This document shows positions 15,226 to 24,620 of a stretch of 64,000 nucleotides of DNA, piece after piece. The notes below the pieces were generated by a model. The model saw nothing but the letters and a program-made list of their open reading frames with translations, made no database searches and was not told the DNA's origin. The stretch lies in NCBI GenBank assembly GCA_937888595.1, contig CALARK010000022.1:186001-250000 (forward strand), read 5' to 3'. Source of the DNA: an uncultured Sterolibacteriaceae bacterium. Lineage in GTDB: Bacteria; Pseudomonadota; Gammaproteobacteria; Burkholderiales; Rhodocyclaceae. The first letter of the stretch is position 1. Each line of letters begins with the position of its first letter. The position numbers and the translations under genes were made by a program.

Positions 15226-17795
15226 GCGCACTCGATGCCCTGAAAACCGTTTTCTACGGTGAGCGGTTCGAACCGGCAGACGCGGTGCCGCGTGCTCTGC
15301 TACAGCAAATCACCGCCATACCGAGGCTTACCGGGATTCTGCCCTATTTGGGCTGGATGCCCGACGAACGACTCTTCGTGCTGGATCAAGGAGCCTTCGG
15401 CGGGAGGGCCGAGCAGTCCATGGCATTCTGCATCGAAACCATGCCACAAACAGGGTCGAATGAAGAGATGGAGCGGGTTCTGGCGAGCCTGTTCATGTCG
15501 TGCCCACCAGGAACGGGCATTCAGATCACCTTGTACGCCAGTCCGCACATCCTTCCGGTTCTCAGGCAGCAAGCCAACATGCTTCCAGTCGATGTCGAGA
15601 CAAGGACTGGTACATGGGAAAGCAAGCGCAACAGAAACATCTTCCGTGTGCTTGCCCGCCGCAGGATCGATCATTACATGAAGGGAACAGATACTTCACT
15701 GTTCTCTCACCATGTCTATCTCCTCCGGAACTACCGTTGCGTGATATCGATCACGACCCCTCTCGACCCGCAAATGCCAGCGGATGTTGAGGAGGCGGTC
15801 CGGATCAGGGAGAGCGCCCATGCGACCTTGCGCTCTGCCCATCTGCCGGGATGGGACTGGGATCCCAACGACCTCCTCAACTTCGTCGCCGATTTCTTCG
15901 ATCACGAGCGGGTATTCGGTCGGGGCGCCGACAGGCCGCTTGAATACGACGAAACAGCGCCGTTACGCACCCAGCTCTCGAACCTGGAAATTGCCTCTGC
16001 GGTGGCGGACAGTTTCATCAAGTTCCGGAAGGCCGGCGGGGATGAAACGGCCGTGCAATGCTTCTCCGTGCGTCAGTACCCCAAGTATTACCGGCTTGGC
16101 AACATGGGGGCTTTGATCGGCGACTACTACCAGATGGCCCTGTCGATCCCGTGTCCATTCCTGATCACCATGGGCGCCGTGATTCTCGATTATGAGTCGG
16201 CGCGGACGAAGGCTCAGATGAAGGCGGCCCGGGCTACCCAAGCGGCCGGTTCCTATATGGCGCATTTCCAGCCGGACCTGCAGGACAGGAAGCGCGATTG
16301 GGACATGGTACTGCGCGCCTTCGACAATGGGCGCAATGTCGTCCAGATGTACCACCAGATCGTCCTTCTGTCCCGGATCCAGGATGTTGCGCGCGTGGAG
16401 CACGCGGTGCGGGCGGTGTGGCGCGCCCGCGGCTTCGATCTCGCAAAGGATGTCTATCTGATCCATCAAGCCCTGACGGCAGCCATGCCATGCACGCTCA
16501 CGCCCGGGCTTCAGGCTGATCTCAAGATGTTTGGCCGGACAGGGACCAAGACAGCAGACAACGCCGTCATGACCTCGCCGCTCATTGCAGAGTGGAAGGG
16601 GACCGAGACTCCTGTGCTGACGCTCTTCGGCCGCCGTGGTCAGATCATGACCTTCGATCTGTTCGACAACAAGGGAGGCAATTACAACTTCGCCGTCGCA
16701 GCGTTGTCGGGCTCGGGCAAGTCGGTCTTCGTGAACGAAATGGCGTTTCGCTACCTCGGAACCGGAACCAAAGTATGGATCATCGACGTTGGACGCTCGT
16801 ATCGGAATCTTTGTGAGCTTCTCGATGGGGAATTCATCGAGTTTTCGGATGAGCGGAGCAACACGATCTGCCTCAACCCGTTCTCCATGGTGGTGGACAT
16901 CAACAACGACATGGAAATGCTGCTGCCACTCGTTGCCCAGATGGCCAGCCCACGCGAGCCGTTGGACAACTACAGCTACGCAGCGCTGGCTGCAGCCATC
17001 AAGCGTGTGTGGGACGCCAAGGGTGCTGCGGCAACCATCTCCGACGTGTATGACCTGCTGAAAACAGGACGCCTCTCAGAGGACGGTGAGCATGAGCGGG
17101 ATCTGTTACGGCTGGCGACAGCCTTGGAGCCATACACGCGTCACGGCGTCTATGCCAGCTACTTCGAGGGAGAAGCGAACATCCAGTTCCACAAGAGCTT
17201 CGTGGTGTTGGAACTGGAGGAATTGAAGAGCAAGAAGGATCTTCAGGCAGTTGTGATGCAACTCATGATGTACCGGATAACCCAGGAGATGTATCTCGAC
17301 CGATCCAAGCGGAAGCTGGTCATCATCGACGAAGCGTGGGATTTGATGGGTAGCGGATCGAGTGCCTCATTCATCGAGGCTGGTTATCGGCGGGCGCGCA
17401 AGTATGGCGGTGCCTTTGGGACCATCACGCAGTCCGTCGAGGACTACTACAAGAACGAGGCGACCAAGGCCGCGATCCAGAATGCCGACTGGCTGTTCCT
17501 GTTGCGACAGAAGCCGGAATCCATCGATCGGCTGGGCAAGGAAGGCAAGCTGCACGTCGACGAATGGATGAAACGGCAGCTATCCAGCGTTGCGACAGAG
17601 CACGGGCACTACTCTGAAATCTTCGTCCACGGACCGATGGGGTCTGGTGTCGGACGACTCATTCTGGATCCCTTCTCCATGCTGCTCTATTCAACGAGGG
17701 CGGAGGACTTCCAGGCAATCAAAATGCTCACGGATCAGGGTATGTCCGTGATCGAGGCGATCGACGTGATTCTGAAGCAGAGAGGTATGCATTGA
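15222..17795 (+). CDS. traC: conjugative transfer ATPase TraC (VirB4 family)
   Basis: An 857-residue cytoplasmic ATPase that powers pilus assembly. GTG start overlaps the traV stop. The N-terminal TraC domain (IPRLTGILPYLGWMPDERLF) is followed by a P-loop (LSGSGKSVF, ~495) and Walker B (LVIIDEAWDLMG, ~700), then GAFGTITQSVEDYYKN. Full length compared with F TraC (875 aa). Confidence 0.95.
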   Translation: MSALDALKTVFYGERFEPADAVPRALLQQITAIPRLTGILPYLGWMPDERLFVLDQGAFGGRAEQSMAFCIETMPQTGSNEEMERVLASLFMSCPPGTGIQITLYASPHILPVLRQQANMLPVDVETRTGTWESKRNRNIFRVLARRRIDHYMKGTDTSLFSHHVYLLRNYRCVISITTPLDPQMPADVEEAVRIRESAHATLRSAHLPGWDWDPNDLLNFVADFFDHERVFGRGADRPLEYDETAPLRTQLSNLEIASAVADSFIKFRKAGGDETAVQCFSVRQYPKYYRLGNMGALIGDYYQMALSIPCPFLITMGAVILDYESARTKAQMKAARATQAAGSYMAHFQPDLQDRKRDWDMVLRAFDNGRNVVQMYHQIVLLSRIQDVARVEHAVRAVWRARGFDLAKDVYLIHQALTAAMPCTLTPGLQADLKMFGRTGTKTADNAVMTSPLIAEWKGTETPVLTLFGRRGQIMTFDLFDNKGGNYNFAVAALSGSGKSVFVNEMAFRYLGTGTKVWIIDVGRSYRNLCELLDGEFIEFSDERSNTICLNPFSMVVDINNDMEMLLPLVAQMASPREPLDNYSYAALAAAIKRVWDAKGAAATISDVYDLLKTGRLSEDGEHERDLLRLATALEPYTRHGVYASYFEGEANIQFHKSFVVLELEELKSKKDLQAVVMQLMMYRITQEMYLDRSKRKLVIIDEAWDLMGSGSSASFIEAGYRRARKYGGAFGTITQSVEDYYKNEATKAAIQNADWLFLLRQKPESIDRLGKEGKLHVDEWMKRQLSSVATEHGHYSEIFVHGPMGSGVGRLILDPFSMLLYSTRAEDFQAIKMLTDQGMSVIEAIDVILKQRGMH

Positions 17796-18157
17796 AAGCG
17801 CACATCGTTACATGGATAGCCTCGGTGATTTCCGCGTGTATTGTTGGTGGGGCGTGGGTCTATACCCATCCCACACCACGAATGGCCCGCGTCGACATGG
17901 GGAGCCTCTTCGATGAACAGAAGCAGGCTCTGGCGGATCAAATCAAGCCGGGAATGTCCGAACAGGAACAGAAGGCACTTTTCATGTCAGCCACAGCCTA
18001 TGCAAGCCGGGTCGAGGAAGCCCTGACGATACTGGCTAAGGAATGTGGATGCGCCGTGTTGAACTCGGCGGCGATTCTCCGTTTGCCGGAGTCTCATTTT
18101 ACAGGGATTCCAGATATGACCGCCCGGGTAAGGGAGCTCGTCGGCAGAAAGCAATGA
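17792..18157 (+). CDS. trbI: TrbI-like type F conjugative protein
   Basis: A 121-residue protein with a TTG start overlapping the traC stop. One N-terminal membrane helix (IASVISACIVGGAWVY) and a periplasmic part. F-type systems place the single-pass TrbI after traC; length and topology fit. CGCAVLN in the C-terminal half resembles the conserved TrbI region. Confidence 0.7.
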   Translation: MKAHIVTWIASVISACIVGGAWVYTHPTPRMARVDMGSLFDEQKQALADQIKPGMSEQEQKALFMSATAYASRVEEALTILAKECGCAVLNSAAILRLPESHFTGIPDMTARVRELVGRKQ

Positions 18158-18972
18158 GACCCCTGCATCAACTCGTTGTTACGGTTGCGCTTGGCGCCAC
18201 CTGCCAGGCTTTAGCGCTTGCGGCACCAATGATCGGGAGCGCAGGAATCGATTACCCATCGGCCTGGAAGTGCGATCAGTCGAAATTCAACTGGTACTGC
18301 GATGCTGATGCGACGCCCCTGCCAAAGTCGACCAAGCCCGAACCTCCAAGGAATGCGAAGAACAGGGAGGAGGAGGCGCTGGAACGGTTGGACGCGTGGC
18401 AAAAGGAACTCAAAGGCAAGCGCGCCTTGTCCATCTTGGAGCCGACGCCTGAGAACGTAAAAGCCTACATCGAGGCACAAGAGAAGCTGACCCAAGCGGC
18501 GTCGGTATATTCTGATGTATGGCGCCGTGTGATCTGGCAAAACCCGGACCTCAACTATGAGTTGAGGAGGCCATCCAACAACGCCGCCATCGCGACATAT
18601 ACGAATGCTCGCAAGTCTGCCGAGAAGCGCACTCTGGATGAAATCAATAGGGAGTGGGGACTGTTTTTCTTCTTCCGGTCAGACTGCCCGTACTGCCACC
18701 GGCTTTCTCTAACACTCAAGTTCCTGAGTGACACCTATGGCATCACCGTGTTTCCGGTCAGCGTGGATGGCGGTGCGCTGCCCGAATACCCGAACCCGCA
18801 GCGTGACAACGGACTGGCGGAGAAGCTGGCGATCCGCCAAGTACCCATGCTGGTGCTCGGGAATGTCAAGGACAAACGACTGATCCCGTTGGGCTCGGGG
18901 GTGATTTCCGCTCAGGACGTGATCGAGCGAATCTACATCCTCACCAGCACCCAGCCTGGCGAGTTGTACTGA
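18154..18972 (+). CDS. traF: conjugative pilus assembly protein TraF
   Basis: A 272-residue periplasmic protein (signal peptide to ~ALAAP) with a TraF/thioredoxin-like domain. Unlike F TraF it keeps the active CPYC (FFFRSDCPYCHR) and a cis-Pro loop (QVPMLV), so it may be a real oxidoreductase working with DsbC. It starts at the ATGA overlap with trbI. Confidence 0.88.
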   Translation: MRPLHQLVVTVALGATCQALALAAPMIGSAGIDYPSAWKCDQSKFNWYCDADATPLPKSTKPEPPRNAKNREEEALERLDAWQKELKGKRALSILEPTPENVKAYIEAQEKLTQAASVYSDVWRRVIWQNPDLNYELRRPSNNAAIATYTNARKSAEKRTLDEINREWGLFFFFRSDCPYCHRLSLTLKFLSDTYGITVFPVSVDGGALPEYPNPQRDNGLAEKLAIRQVPMLVLGNVKDKRLIPLGSGVISAQDVIERIYILTSTQPGELY

Positions 18973-18976
18973 ACGG

Positions 18977-19020
18977 ACGAAATGCGCCCCAGGTGTTTGC
19001 TTTTGGGTGAAGAGGCGAGG
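18977..19020 (+). promoter_or_regulatory. shared upstream dyad, copy D (before traH)
   Basis: ACGAAATGC and GTGTTTGCTTTTGGGTG keep the core of the repeated element; the TTTGCTTTT block is identical to copy E, but the CCCTCG end differs. It lies ~55 bp before the traH start, in the only sizeable gap of the traF-traG region. Confidence 0.45.
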
Positions 19021-19074
19021 GATTGGGTCTGGTAGATAACCGGATGTCGGATATCACAGAAGAGGGGAGTTCCA

Positions 19075-20499
19075 ATGTTCCGGAAACGGCTTATCGCAGC
19101 AGCGATCGCGGTAACATTCAGCGTGTCTGCCTCGGCCAGCATCCAGTCCGAGATGCAGTCCTGGTTTAACGAGATGGGGGCCTATGGCAATGTGACCGGG
19201 GCGCAAGTGGTCCAAGGGCAGACCACGACGGTATACACCGGTGGCAGCATGTACATGCGGACGCCGATCAGGAACTACCAGTTGGCCTCCATCGCGCCAC
19301 CAAGCATCCGCGGCGGGTGCGGCGGCATCGACCTCTTTGCGGGCTCATTCTCTTTCATCAACTCCGAGCAGCTGACGGCCCTGTTGCGGAACATCGCGAA
19401 CAATGCGGTGGGCTATGCGTTCATGATGGCCGTCAAATCGATCTCCCCGGATCTGGCGGACTTGCTCCAATATCTCCAGGACCAGGCATCGAAGATCAAT
19501 GGTATGAATCTGAACTCCTGCCAGTTGGCGGAGGGTATCACCACGGCCACATTGGGTCCCATGCTTTCCGACAAGAAAGAGCAGGCGAACGCCCAGGGCA
19601 CAGGTTCCCTGCTATCGAATCTCTGGCCGGACAGTTTCCAGTCCTTCGATGAATGGCGCAAGGATAAGAATGCCAAGAAGCAAGCTAGACAGCAGGCCGC
19701 CAATGCCGATGCGAATCTGAAGGAGATTCTCCAGCCCGGCAACGTCGTCTGGAAGGCATTGCAGAAGACTGGAGCGCCGGATGAGCTGAAGGAACTGATG
19801 ATGAGCATGGTCGGAACGATCATCATCATCCCGCCCGGCGATACGGGCAATGAGAACGGCGACAAGCCTCTGTGGCGCTACATCGGCCCGACAGGAGTCA
19901 AGTTCTCTGACTTCGTGGGCAACCCTGAATCCGCCACCAAGAACGATATCACCTTGCTCAAGTGCGGCAATGATGCCGACTGCATGAATCCGGCGGCTGT
20001 GCCGAATCAATCCGTCGCATCGCTGTCCTGGCATGTTCGCCAGACGATGGATAAGGCGACCAGTAACATCATGGCTCGGCAAGGTCAAAGCTTCAGCGGT
20101 ATCGATTACGCCGTCTACATGAACTCGTCGGTTCCAGTTTGGCGGCTTGTCAATGTTGCAGCCATGAGCCGGGGTGGGCCGGCATTGCTGACCAACAACT
20201 ATGCACAGGTCGTGTCGGTGGAATTGGCCTACAACTGGTTCACCGAGATGGTGCGGACCTTGCAAAAGGCACTTTCCAACAACTCCGCGGCGCAGTCTCA
20301 GGACATTGTCCAGGCAAGCGCGAGCCTCAACGAGCAAATCGCGAACGTGAGAAAACTGGCTGCCTCCGAGTACATCGCCAAGTACCAGCAGGCCGTTTCG
20401 ATGGCCGAACTGCAGAGGACGACCCAATGGCTTCACGAAACGATGTTGCGGTCGCTTCCCGTCGATGTGCAAAAGTCGCTTCTGGCATTCAACCGATAG
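19075..20499 (+). CDS. traH: conjugative pilus assembly protein TraH
   Basis: A 474-residue secreted protein (signal peptide IAAAIAVTFSVSASA). Strong TraH motifs: SWFNEMGAYGNVTGAQVVQGQ, PSIRGGCGGIDLFAGSFSFIN and a C-terminal coiled-coil-like region. TraH is needed for F-type pilus assembly and retraction. Confidence 0.93.
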   Translation: MFRKRLIAAAIAVTFSVSASASIQSEMQSWFNEMGAYGNVTGAQVVQGQTTTVYTGGSMYMRTPIRNYQLASIAPPSIRGGCGGIDLFAGSFSFINSEQLTALLRNIANNAVGYAFMMAVKSISPDLADLLQYLQDQASKINGMNLNSCQLAEGITTATLGPMLSDKKEQANAQGTGSLLSNLWPDSFQSFDEWRKDKNAKKQARQQAANADANLKEILQPGNVVWKALQKTGAPDELKELMMSMVGTIIIIPPGDTGNENGDKPLWRYIGPTGVKFSDFVGNPESATKNDITLLKCGNDADCMNPAAVPNQSVASLSWHVRQTMDKATSNIMARQGQSFSGIDYAVYMNSSVPVWRLVNVAAMSRGGPALLTNNYAQVVSVELAYNWFTEMVRTLQKALSNNSAAQSQDIVQASASLNEQIANVRKLAASEYIAKYQQAVSMAELQRTTQWLHETMLRSLPVDVQKSLLAFNR

Positions 20500-20548
20500 G
20501 GACGTCCTGCTTGGAGAGTCTGACAAGTTCAAGAAATAGGGGCAATCC

Positions 20549-23500
20549 GTGAACTTCGAAATCTACGCGTACTGGAACACTACTGAGCTTGTGAATGTGT
20601 TCAACGCGATTGCGGCCATCACCGGTAGCGGAGACTTCAACGGTCTGCTTCGCACGCTGGCTCTCGTGGTAATTATCGGTCTTGTCGTGGCTGTTCTGGC
20701 GGGGAAAAGCCGCCAGGAGGATTTCTGGCGTTGGGTGGTCATGCTCGCGGTGATGCATGGCATGTTGCTCGTTCCGAAGAGCAACGTGCTGATCGTTGAT
20801 CGAACCGGAACGAACCCCGCCCAGGTCGTAGGCAACGTGCCAATCGGTCTCGCCGCGCTCGCGCATGGCACCAGCAAGATCGGGGACTGGCTAACGACCG
20901 CCTTCGAGTCGGTCTTCTCGCTGCCCGATGACGTCCAATTGAGAAAAACAGGAACCTTGTTCGGGCACCGGGTCATGCTTGAGCGCCTCGGCACCCAGTT
21001 TGCCAGTCCAGTACTCATGCGGAATCTGGACGAGTTCTACCGGGAGTGCGTCGTACCGGATCTTGCCACTGGACAGATCAACCCCGACGCGCTCGCCAAG
21101 ACTGAGAATATTTGGCAGGAATTCAGCAATACCAACCCGGGCTTGCTGGTCACTATTGCCGATTACAACGATCCCTCCGTCACCAATACCGTGAACTGCC
21201 CCAGTGCTTACGGCGCGCTGACCACGCAGTTGAATCTGGATGCGAATTCCGTGCTCGGATTGAAGGCACAGGGGCTGTTTCCGGAAATGTCGATGGCCGC
21301 TGCGAAAACGGCGCTATCGAACGCATTAACAAACACCCAGCAGTTCTTCGCTCCGTCCGCTTCCGCGACGCCGGTACTGGACCAGATCAGGCAGGGGGCC
21401 CTCTGCAATTACATCATCGATGCTCCAGCCAGGGTGGCCGCACAGATCGGAGATGCCGCACAGGTTCAGCAGGCAACCGCTACGGCTGCGGGGATCAGAA
21501 GCTTCAAATCTGCCACGACATCGATGTACTCCGTGGCCATGAGCGGGATGCCGAAGTTCCGGAATGCTGTCGAAATGATTGCTTATGCTGTGTTCCCGCT
21601 CATCGTGATCATCGTCGTCGTGGCAGGACAGCATGCCGGAACGTTTCTCAAGGGGTATGTCGGGTCGCTGCTCTGGGTTCAGCTGTGGCCTCCGCTCTAT
21701 GCGGTCATGAACTACATGATGAACCTCAAGACGAAGAGTGCGGTCGGTTCGATGGTGGCGGCGAACGGGAATGGTTATCTCTCCTGCAACCTGACCAACT
21801 GGTTGGGTTCGACAGCGGTCGACGACATGAATGTCGCGGCTTACCTTACTCTCGCCATCCCAGTCATTGCCTGGGGCCTTGTGCAGGGGACGCTACATGC
21901 GGCCTCGAGTGCCACGGGCACGTGGATGCAGGGAAGCGGCGCCTCTGGGGGGCGGTTTCTGGATAACACGGTACGGAGCGACCAGATCACCGCTGGGCAG
22001 TACAACATGGCCCCCACGGTACGAACGGGGGGGCCTGTGCAAGTAGCTGTGGGGGCAGATGGCGTCAGTACGATCAGGTTTGCAGACGGCCTCACCGCGG
22101 TGGATGCATCGGGGATGCAGCACCGAATGAACCTGCGACTCAATGCAGGGAGCCGGATGTCGGCTGCGCTTCAGCAGCAGTCGGAGCAGGCAGAAACGGC
22201 GGCCATCGGCAACCTGGTCACAGCAGCGGCAACGACTGCGGCGGCGTTGCAGCAGTCAGCCGATTTCGTAAGGACTCACGCTAGGGGAGAACGAGCTGGC
22301 ATGCACTATGGCCTGGGGGATCAGACAGGGTTCAGTCAGGCTGTTAATCAAACGCAAAAGGTTGTGGACAGTTTCGCCAAGAAGCACGGACTGGATCAAA
22401 CGCAGGCTGCGCAAATCCTCGGGATGGCCGAGGCCGCGATGCAAAACCCGAAGGCTCTGGATCTCGTCTCCCCTTTGAGCGTAAGAGCAGCTGCACAAGT
22501 GTCCGGTCGGTCCGAGGCATCAGGGAAGCAGCTATTGGAGGAGGCTCGCAATTACGCCAAGGAGACCGGGTTCTCGGAGGCCGTAGACAAGGTTCGACGC
22601 GCCACTCGGGAAGCCACGTTTGACACCAGCGACGAAGCCAGTCGCCGCGCAATGGAAGGTATTCGCGCCAGCCTCGATCAGTCCAGACAGCACACAGACC
22701 AGGCAGCAGCCAGTCACCAGCAGTCGCTGGCCTTCAAGGAGGCGGCAACCCGTGCGAGGGAGAATTCCGCTGCATGGGAAACAGGAATGTTGCGGCAGTT
22801 TGTAGACTGGATGGGAACGCAGCGCAACGAGCAGGACTTGCTCGGCAGGAATTTCAATGCGGGCGCTGTTGCGCAGATGGCCGAGAAGAACCCGGAGCTA
22901 CTCACGCCGTTCGTGGAGCGATTCTTTAAGGAGCGTATCGAGCCTACGCTGTCCGCCGGTATTGGCGAGGTAAAGACGGCAGGGGACGTGCAGGCGTTCT
23001 TCGAGCATGGCAAGGCGGCGGTTCCCGGTGCAAACGATATTGCAACACAGGGCAAGCAATGGCTTGGCAGGGTTCAGGGCGCCGCCGCCCATGCCGGCGT
23101 TGACCCAAGGGCGGGAGTTAGCAGTCAGCTTCCCCAGCAGATCGTGGCGACACAAGGGCAGGCCGAGCAAGCAATCGGAGCCGGCAGAGGTCATGTGCAA
23201 ACGGAAGGCAAGCCACTTGAGGACAAGGTCAGAAACCAAACCGCCCCGGGGACGCAACCGTTGCTTGGGCTGGCAGCCACGAACGCCGCTGCCCAGATTC
23301 TGCCAGATGGGGCATCTCGTCACATGATGGAGAGGCTACCGGGTATCGATATGAGCGTAGGTACCCCTGGATCTGCAGTGGCCGAAGCGGCCGCAGAGCG
23401 GGCGCGCATGGGGCAACCTAGGGATCCAGTCATGCAAAGCGTGACAAACGTCGCTGGAGCGATCGATGGAGCGCTGGATCGCACCACAGCCTATGGGAAA

Positions 23501-23749
23501 GACAAAATCGGAGAAGTGATTGGAACCCAACAGCCGATGACCTTGGCGCCGACTGCCACCAGTATTGGCGAGGTAAAGACGGCAGGGGACGGTGGTGACT
23601 TGCTTGGAGGGGCTTGGGCGCTAGGGGAGTCGAAAATCGGGGAAATGATCGGAACCCGACCCGGCACTGCCCCGGCGCGGCCAGCGCCGGATGGCGGCGG
23701 AAGCTCCCCGTCAGACGGCAATGGCTCGCCGCCGCCGAGTAACCGATAA
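20549..23749 (+). CDS. traG: mating pair stabilisation protein TraG
   Basis: A 1066-residue protein with GTG start. The N-terminal ~480 residues hold several membrane segments (e.g. LALVVIIGLVVAVLAG, VFPLIVIIVVVAG). The rest is a long hydrophilic periplasmic part, rich in Gln/Ala, with RVTTDAQ-like low complexity. TraG acts in pilus assembly, mating-pair stabilisation and, in F and SXT, entry exclusion. The C-terminal tail contains duplicated segments (SIGEVKTAGD twice; KIGEVIGT / KIGEMIGT), including an exact 30-bp DNA repeat. Confidence 0.93.
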   Translation: MNFEIYAYWNTTELVNVFNAIAAITGSGDFNGLLRTLALVVIIGLVVAVLAGKSRQEDFWRWVVMLAVMHGMLLVPKSNVLIVDRTGTNPAQVVGNVPIGLAALAHGTSKIGDWLTTAFESVFSLPDDVQLRKTGTLFGHRVMLERLGTQFASPVLMRNLDEFYRECVVPDLATGQINPDALAKTENIWQEFSNTNPGLLVTIADYNDPSVTNTVNCPSAYGALTTQLNLDANSVLGLKAQGLFPEMSMAAAKTALSNALTNTQQFFAPSASATPVLDQIRQGALCNYIIDAPARVAAQIGDAAQVQQATATAAGIRSFKSATTSMYSVAMSGMPKFRNAVEMIAYAVFPLIVIIVVVAGQHAGTFLKGYVGSLLWVQLWPPLYAVMNYMMNLKTKSAVGSMVAANGNGYLSCNLTNWLGSTAVDDMNVAAYLTLAIPVIAWGLVQGTLHAASSATGTWMQGSGASGGRFLDNTVRSDQITAGQYNMAPTVRTGGPVQVAVGADGVSTIRFADGLTAVDASGMQHRMNLRLNAGSRMSAALQQQSEQAETAAIGNLVTAAATTAAALQQSADFVRTHARGERAGMHYGLGDQTGFSQAVNQTQKVVDSFAKKHGLDQTQAAQILGMAEAAMQNPKALDLVSPLSVRAAAQVSGRSEASGKQLLEEARNYAKETGFSEAVDKVRRATREATFDTSDEASRRAMEGIRASLDQSRQHTDQAAASHQQSLAFKEAATRARENSAAWETGMLRQFVDWMGTQRNEQDLLGRNFNAGAVAQMAEKNPELLTPFVERFFKERIEPTLSAGIGEVKTAGDVQAFFEHGKAAVPGANDIATQGKQWLGRVQGAAAHAGVDPRAGVSSQLPQQIVATQGQAEQAIGAGRGHVQTEGKPLEDKVRNQTAPGTQPLLGLAATNAAAQILPDGASRHMMERLPGIDMSVGTPGSAVAEAAAERARMGQPRDPVMQSVTNVAGAIDGALDRTTAYGKDKIGEVIGTQQPMTLAPTATSIGEVKTAGDGGDLLGGAWALGESKIGEMIGTRPGTAPARPAPDGGGSSPSDGNGSPPPSNR
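22959..22988 (+). repeat. 30-bp direct repeat in traG, copy 1
   Basis: Begins GTATTGGCGAGG and ends GGCAGGGGACG; identical over 30 bp to 23562-23591 and in the same reading frame (encodes IGEVKTAGD). Confidence 0.9.
23562..23591 (+). repeat. 30-bp direct repeat in traG, copy 2
   Basis: Second copy, 603 bp (201 codons) downstream of the first. Exact identity between codons in the tail of traG points to a recent internal duplication or conversion. Confidence 0.9.
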
Positions 23750-23751
23750 CG

Positions 23752-24180
23752 TCATGAATTTTGACCTGGCCAGAGCGGGTTGCATGGATGAGTGATGTCG
23801 GCTGAGGGATGCCCGCTCTTATAACCAAATGGGTCATGCAGCCGTTCCCATTCCTCATCTCGCCACTGCTGTACTGGCGGCAAGCAGGGGGGACGTGAGG
23901 CCCGGACCTCACGCAGTTTGCCGATGAAAACCAGGAAAGGTGTCAGAACGCAGATCAGAAGAGCGGGCTTGCCAATTTCCGTGTTCCCGGTGACTAGGCT
24001 CCACGGGAGTAGGGCGGCGAGCGCCGCAAAGGAAAATGCAGCCGCCAGCTTCCGCAGGCCATCAACCTTCTCAGCCGTTGAGAAGTAACTGAAGGTTTGC
24101 AAACCGGACTTCACGGCGTAATGGGCGAGGACAAGATCACCAAATACCCCAAACCAGAAGAGCATCTGCACCGTTTCCAT
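23752..24180 (-). CDS. membrane protein of unknown function
   Basis: A 142-residue protein with about three hydrophobic segments (MLFWFGVFGDLVLAHYAV, FSFAALAALLPWSLV, ALLICVLTPFLVFIG) and a soluble C-terminus (WRDEEWERLHDPFG). It is convergent with traG (2-bp gap) and divergent from the AbrB-type gene, with operator 1 directly in front of it, so it is likely controlled by that regulator. I do not recognise the family. In SXT an exclusion protein gene lies after traG, so surface or entry exclusion is a testable idea only. Confidence 0.6.
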   Translation of the reverse strand: METVQMLFWFGVFGDLVLAHYAVKSGLQTFSYFSTAEKVDGLRKLAAAFSFAALAALLPWSLVTGNTEIGKPALLICVLTPFLVFIGKLREVRASRPPCLPPVQQWRDEEWERLHDPFGYKSGHPSADITHPCNPLWPGQNS

Positions 24181-24206
24181 GTTCTGTGCTCACAGCATAG
24201 TCCAAA

Positions 24207-24227
24207 TGTGATTACACTGTAATCACA
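24207..24227. promoter_or_regulatory. palindromic operator 1 of the AbrB-type regulator
   Basis: TGTGATTACA-C-TGTAATCACA, a perfect 10-bp dyad, 27 bp before the minus-strand membrane gene. Centre-to-centre distance to operator 2 is 103 bp. Confidence 0.75.
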
Positions 24228-24309
24228 TAAAATGAGAATGTCAAGTCCTTGGAGGTTGGTTGCATCAATGGGTACTTGCGATAAGAAACCACTTGACATC
24301 AGCAAAGAG

Positions 24310-24330
24310 CGTGATTACGCTGTAATCACG
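24310..24330. promoter_or_regulatory. palindromic operator 2 of the AbrB-type regulator
   Basis: CGTGATTACG-C-TGTAATCACG, a near-perfect dyad of the same sequence, 9 bp before the AbrB-type ATG. Two matching operators flank the divergent promoter region, suggesting autoregulation with possible looping. Confidence 0.75.
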
Positions 24331-24339
24331 CGAGGGAAT

Positions 24340-24600
24340 ATGAAACTACGGAGAATTGGAAACTCACTAGGTACGACCTTCAGCAAGGAACTGCTGGAAC
24401 GATCTGGCTTGAAGGAGGATGACGAGTTGGATATTCAAGCAACACCCGGCGAGATCCGTATCCGCCGGGCGAGTTCGCAGTTGGTCGTGGAGCTCACGGA
24501 GCCGGAAGCTAAGGCCTTGGCCTCTGGCAATGTAGACACGCGGGCATGGCATTCGGCGATTGCAAAAGTCAGGAGACTGGTCGAGCCCAAAGGTACGTAG
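24340..24600 (+). CDS. AbrB/MazE-type DNA-binding protein
   Basis: An 86-residue protein with the SpoVT-AbrB swapped-hairpin motif at the N-terminus (MKLRRIGNSLGTTFSKELLERSGLKEDDELDI). The ATG at 24340 was chosen because it starts the domain exactly. No toxin partner of MazF type follows, so it looks like a transcriptional regulator rather than an antitoxin. The paired palindromes at 24207 and 24310 are its likely operators. It heads the unknown-function cluster 24621-27147. Confidence 0.75.
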   Translation: MKLRRIGNSLGTTFSKELLERSGLKEDDELDIQATPGEIRIRRASSQLVVELTEPEAKALASGNVDTRAWHSAIAKVRRLVEPKGT

Positions 24601-24620
24601 ACTTGATGGTTGATCAAAGC

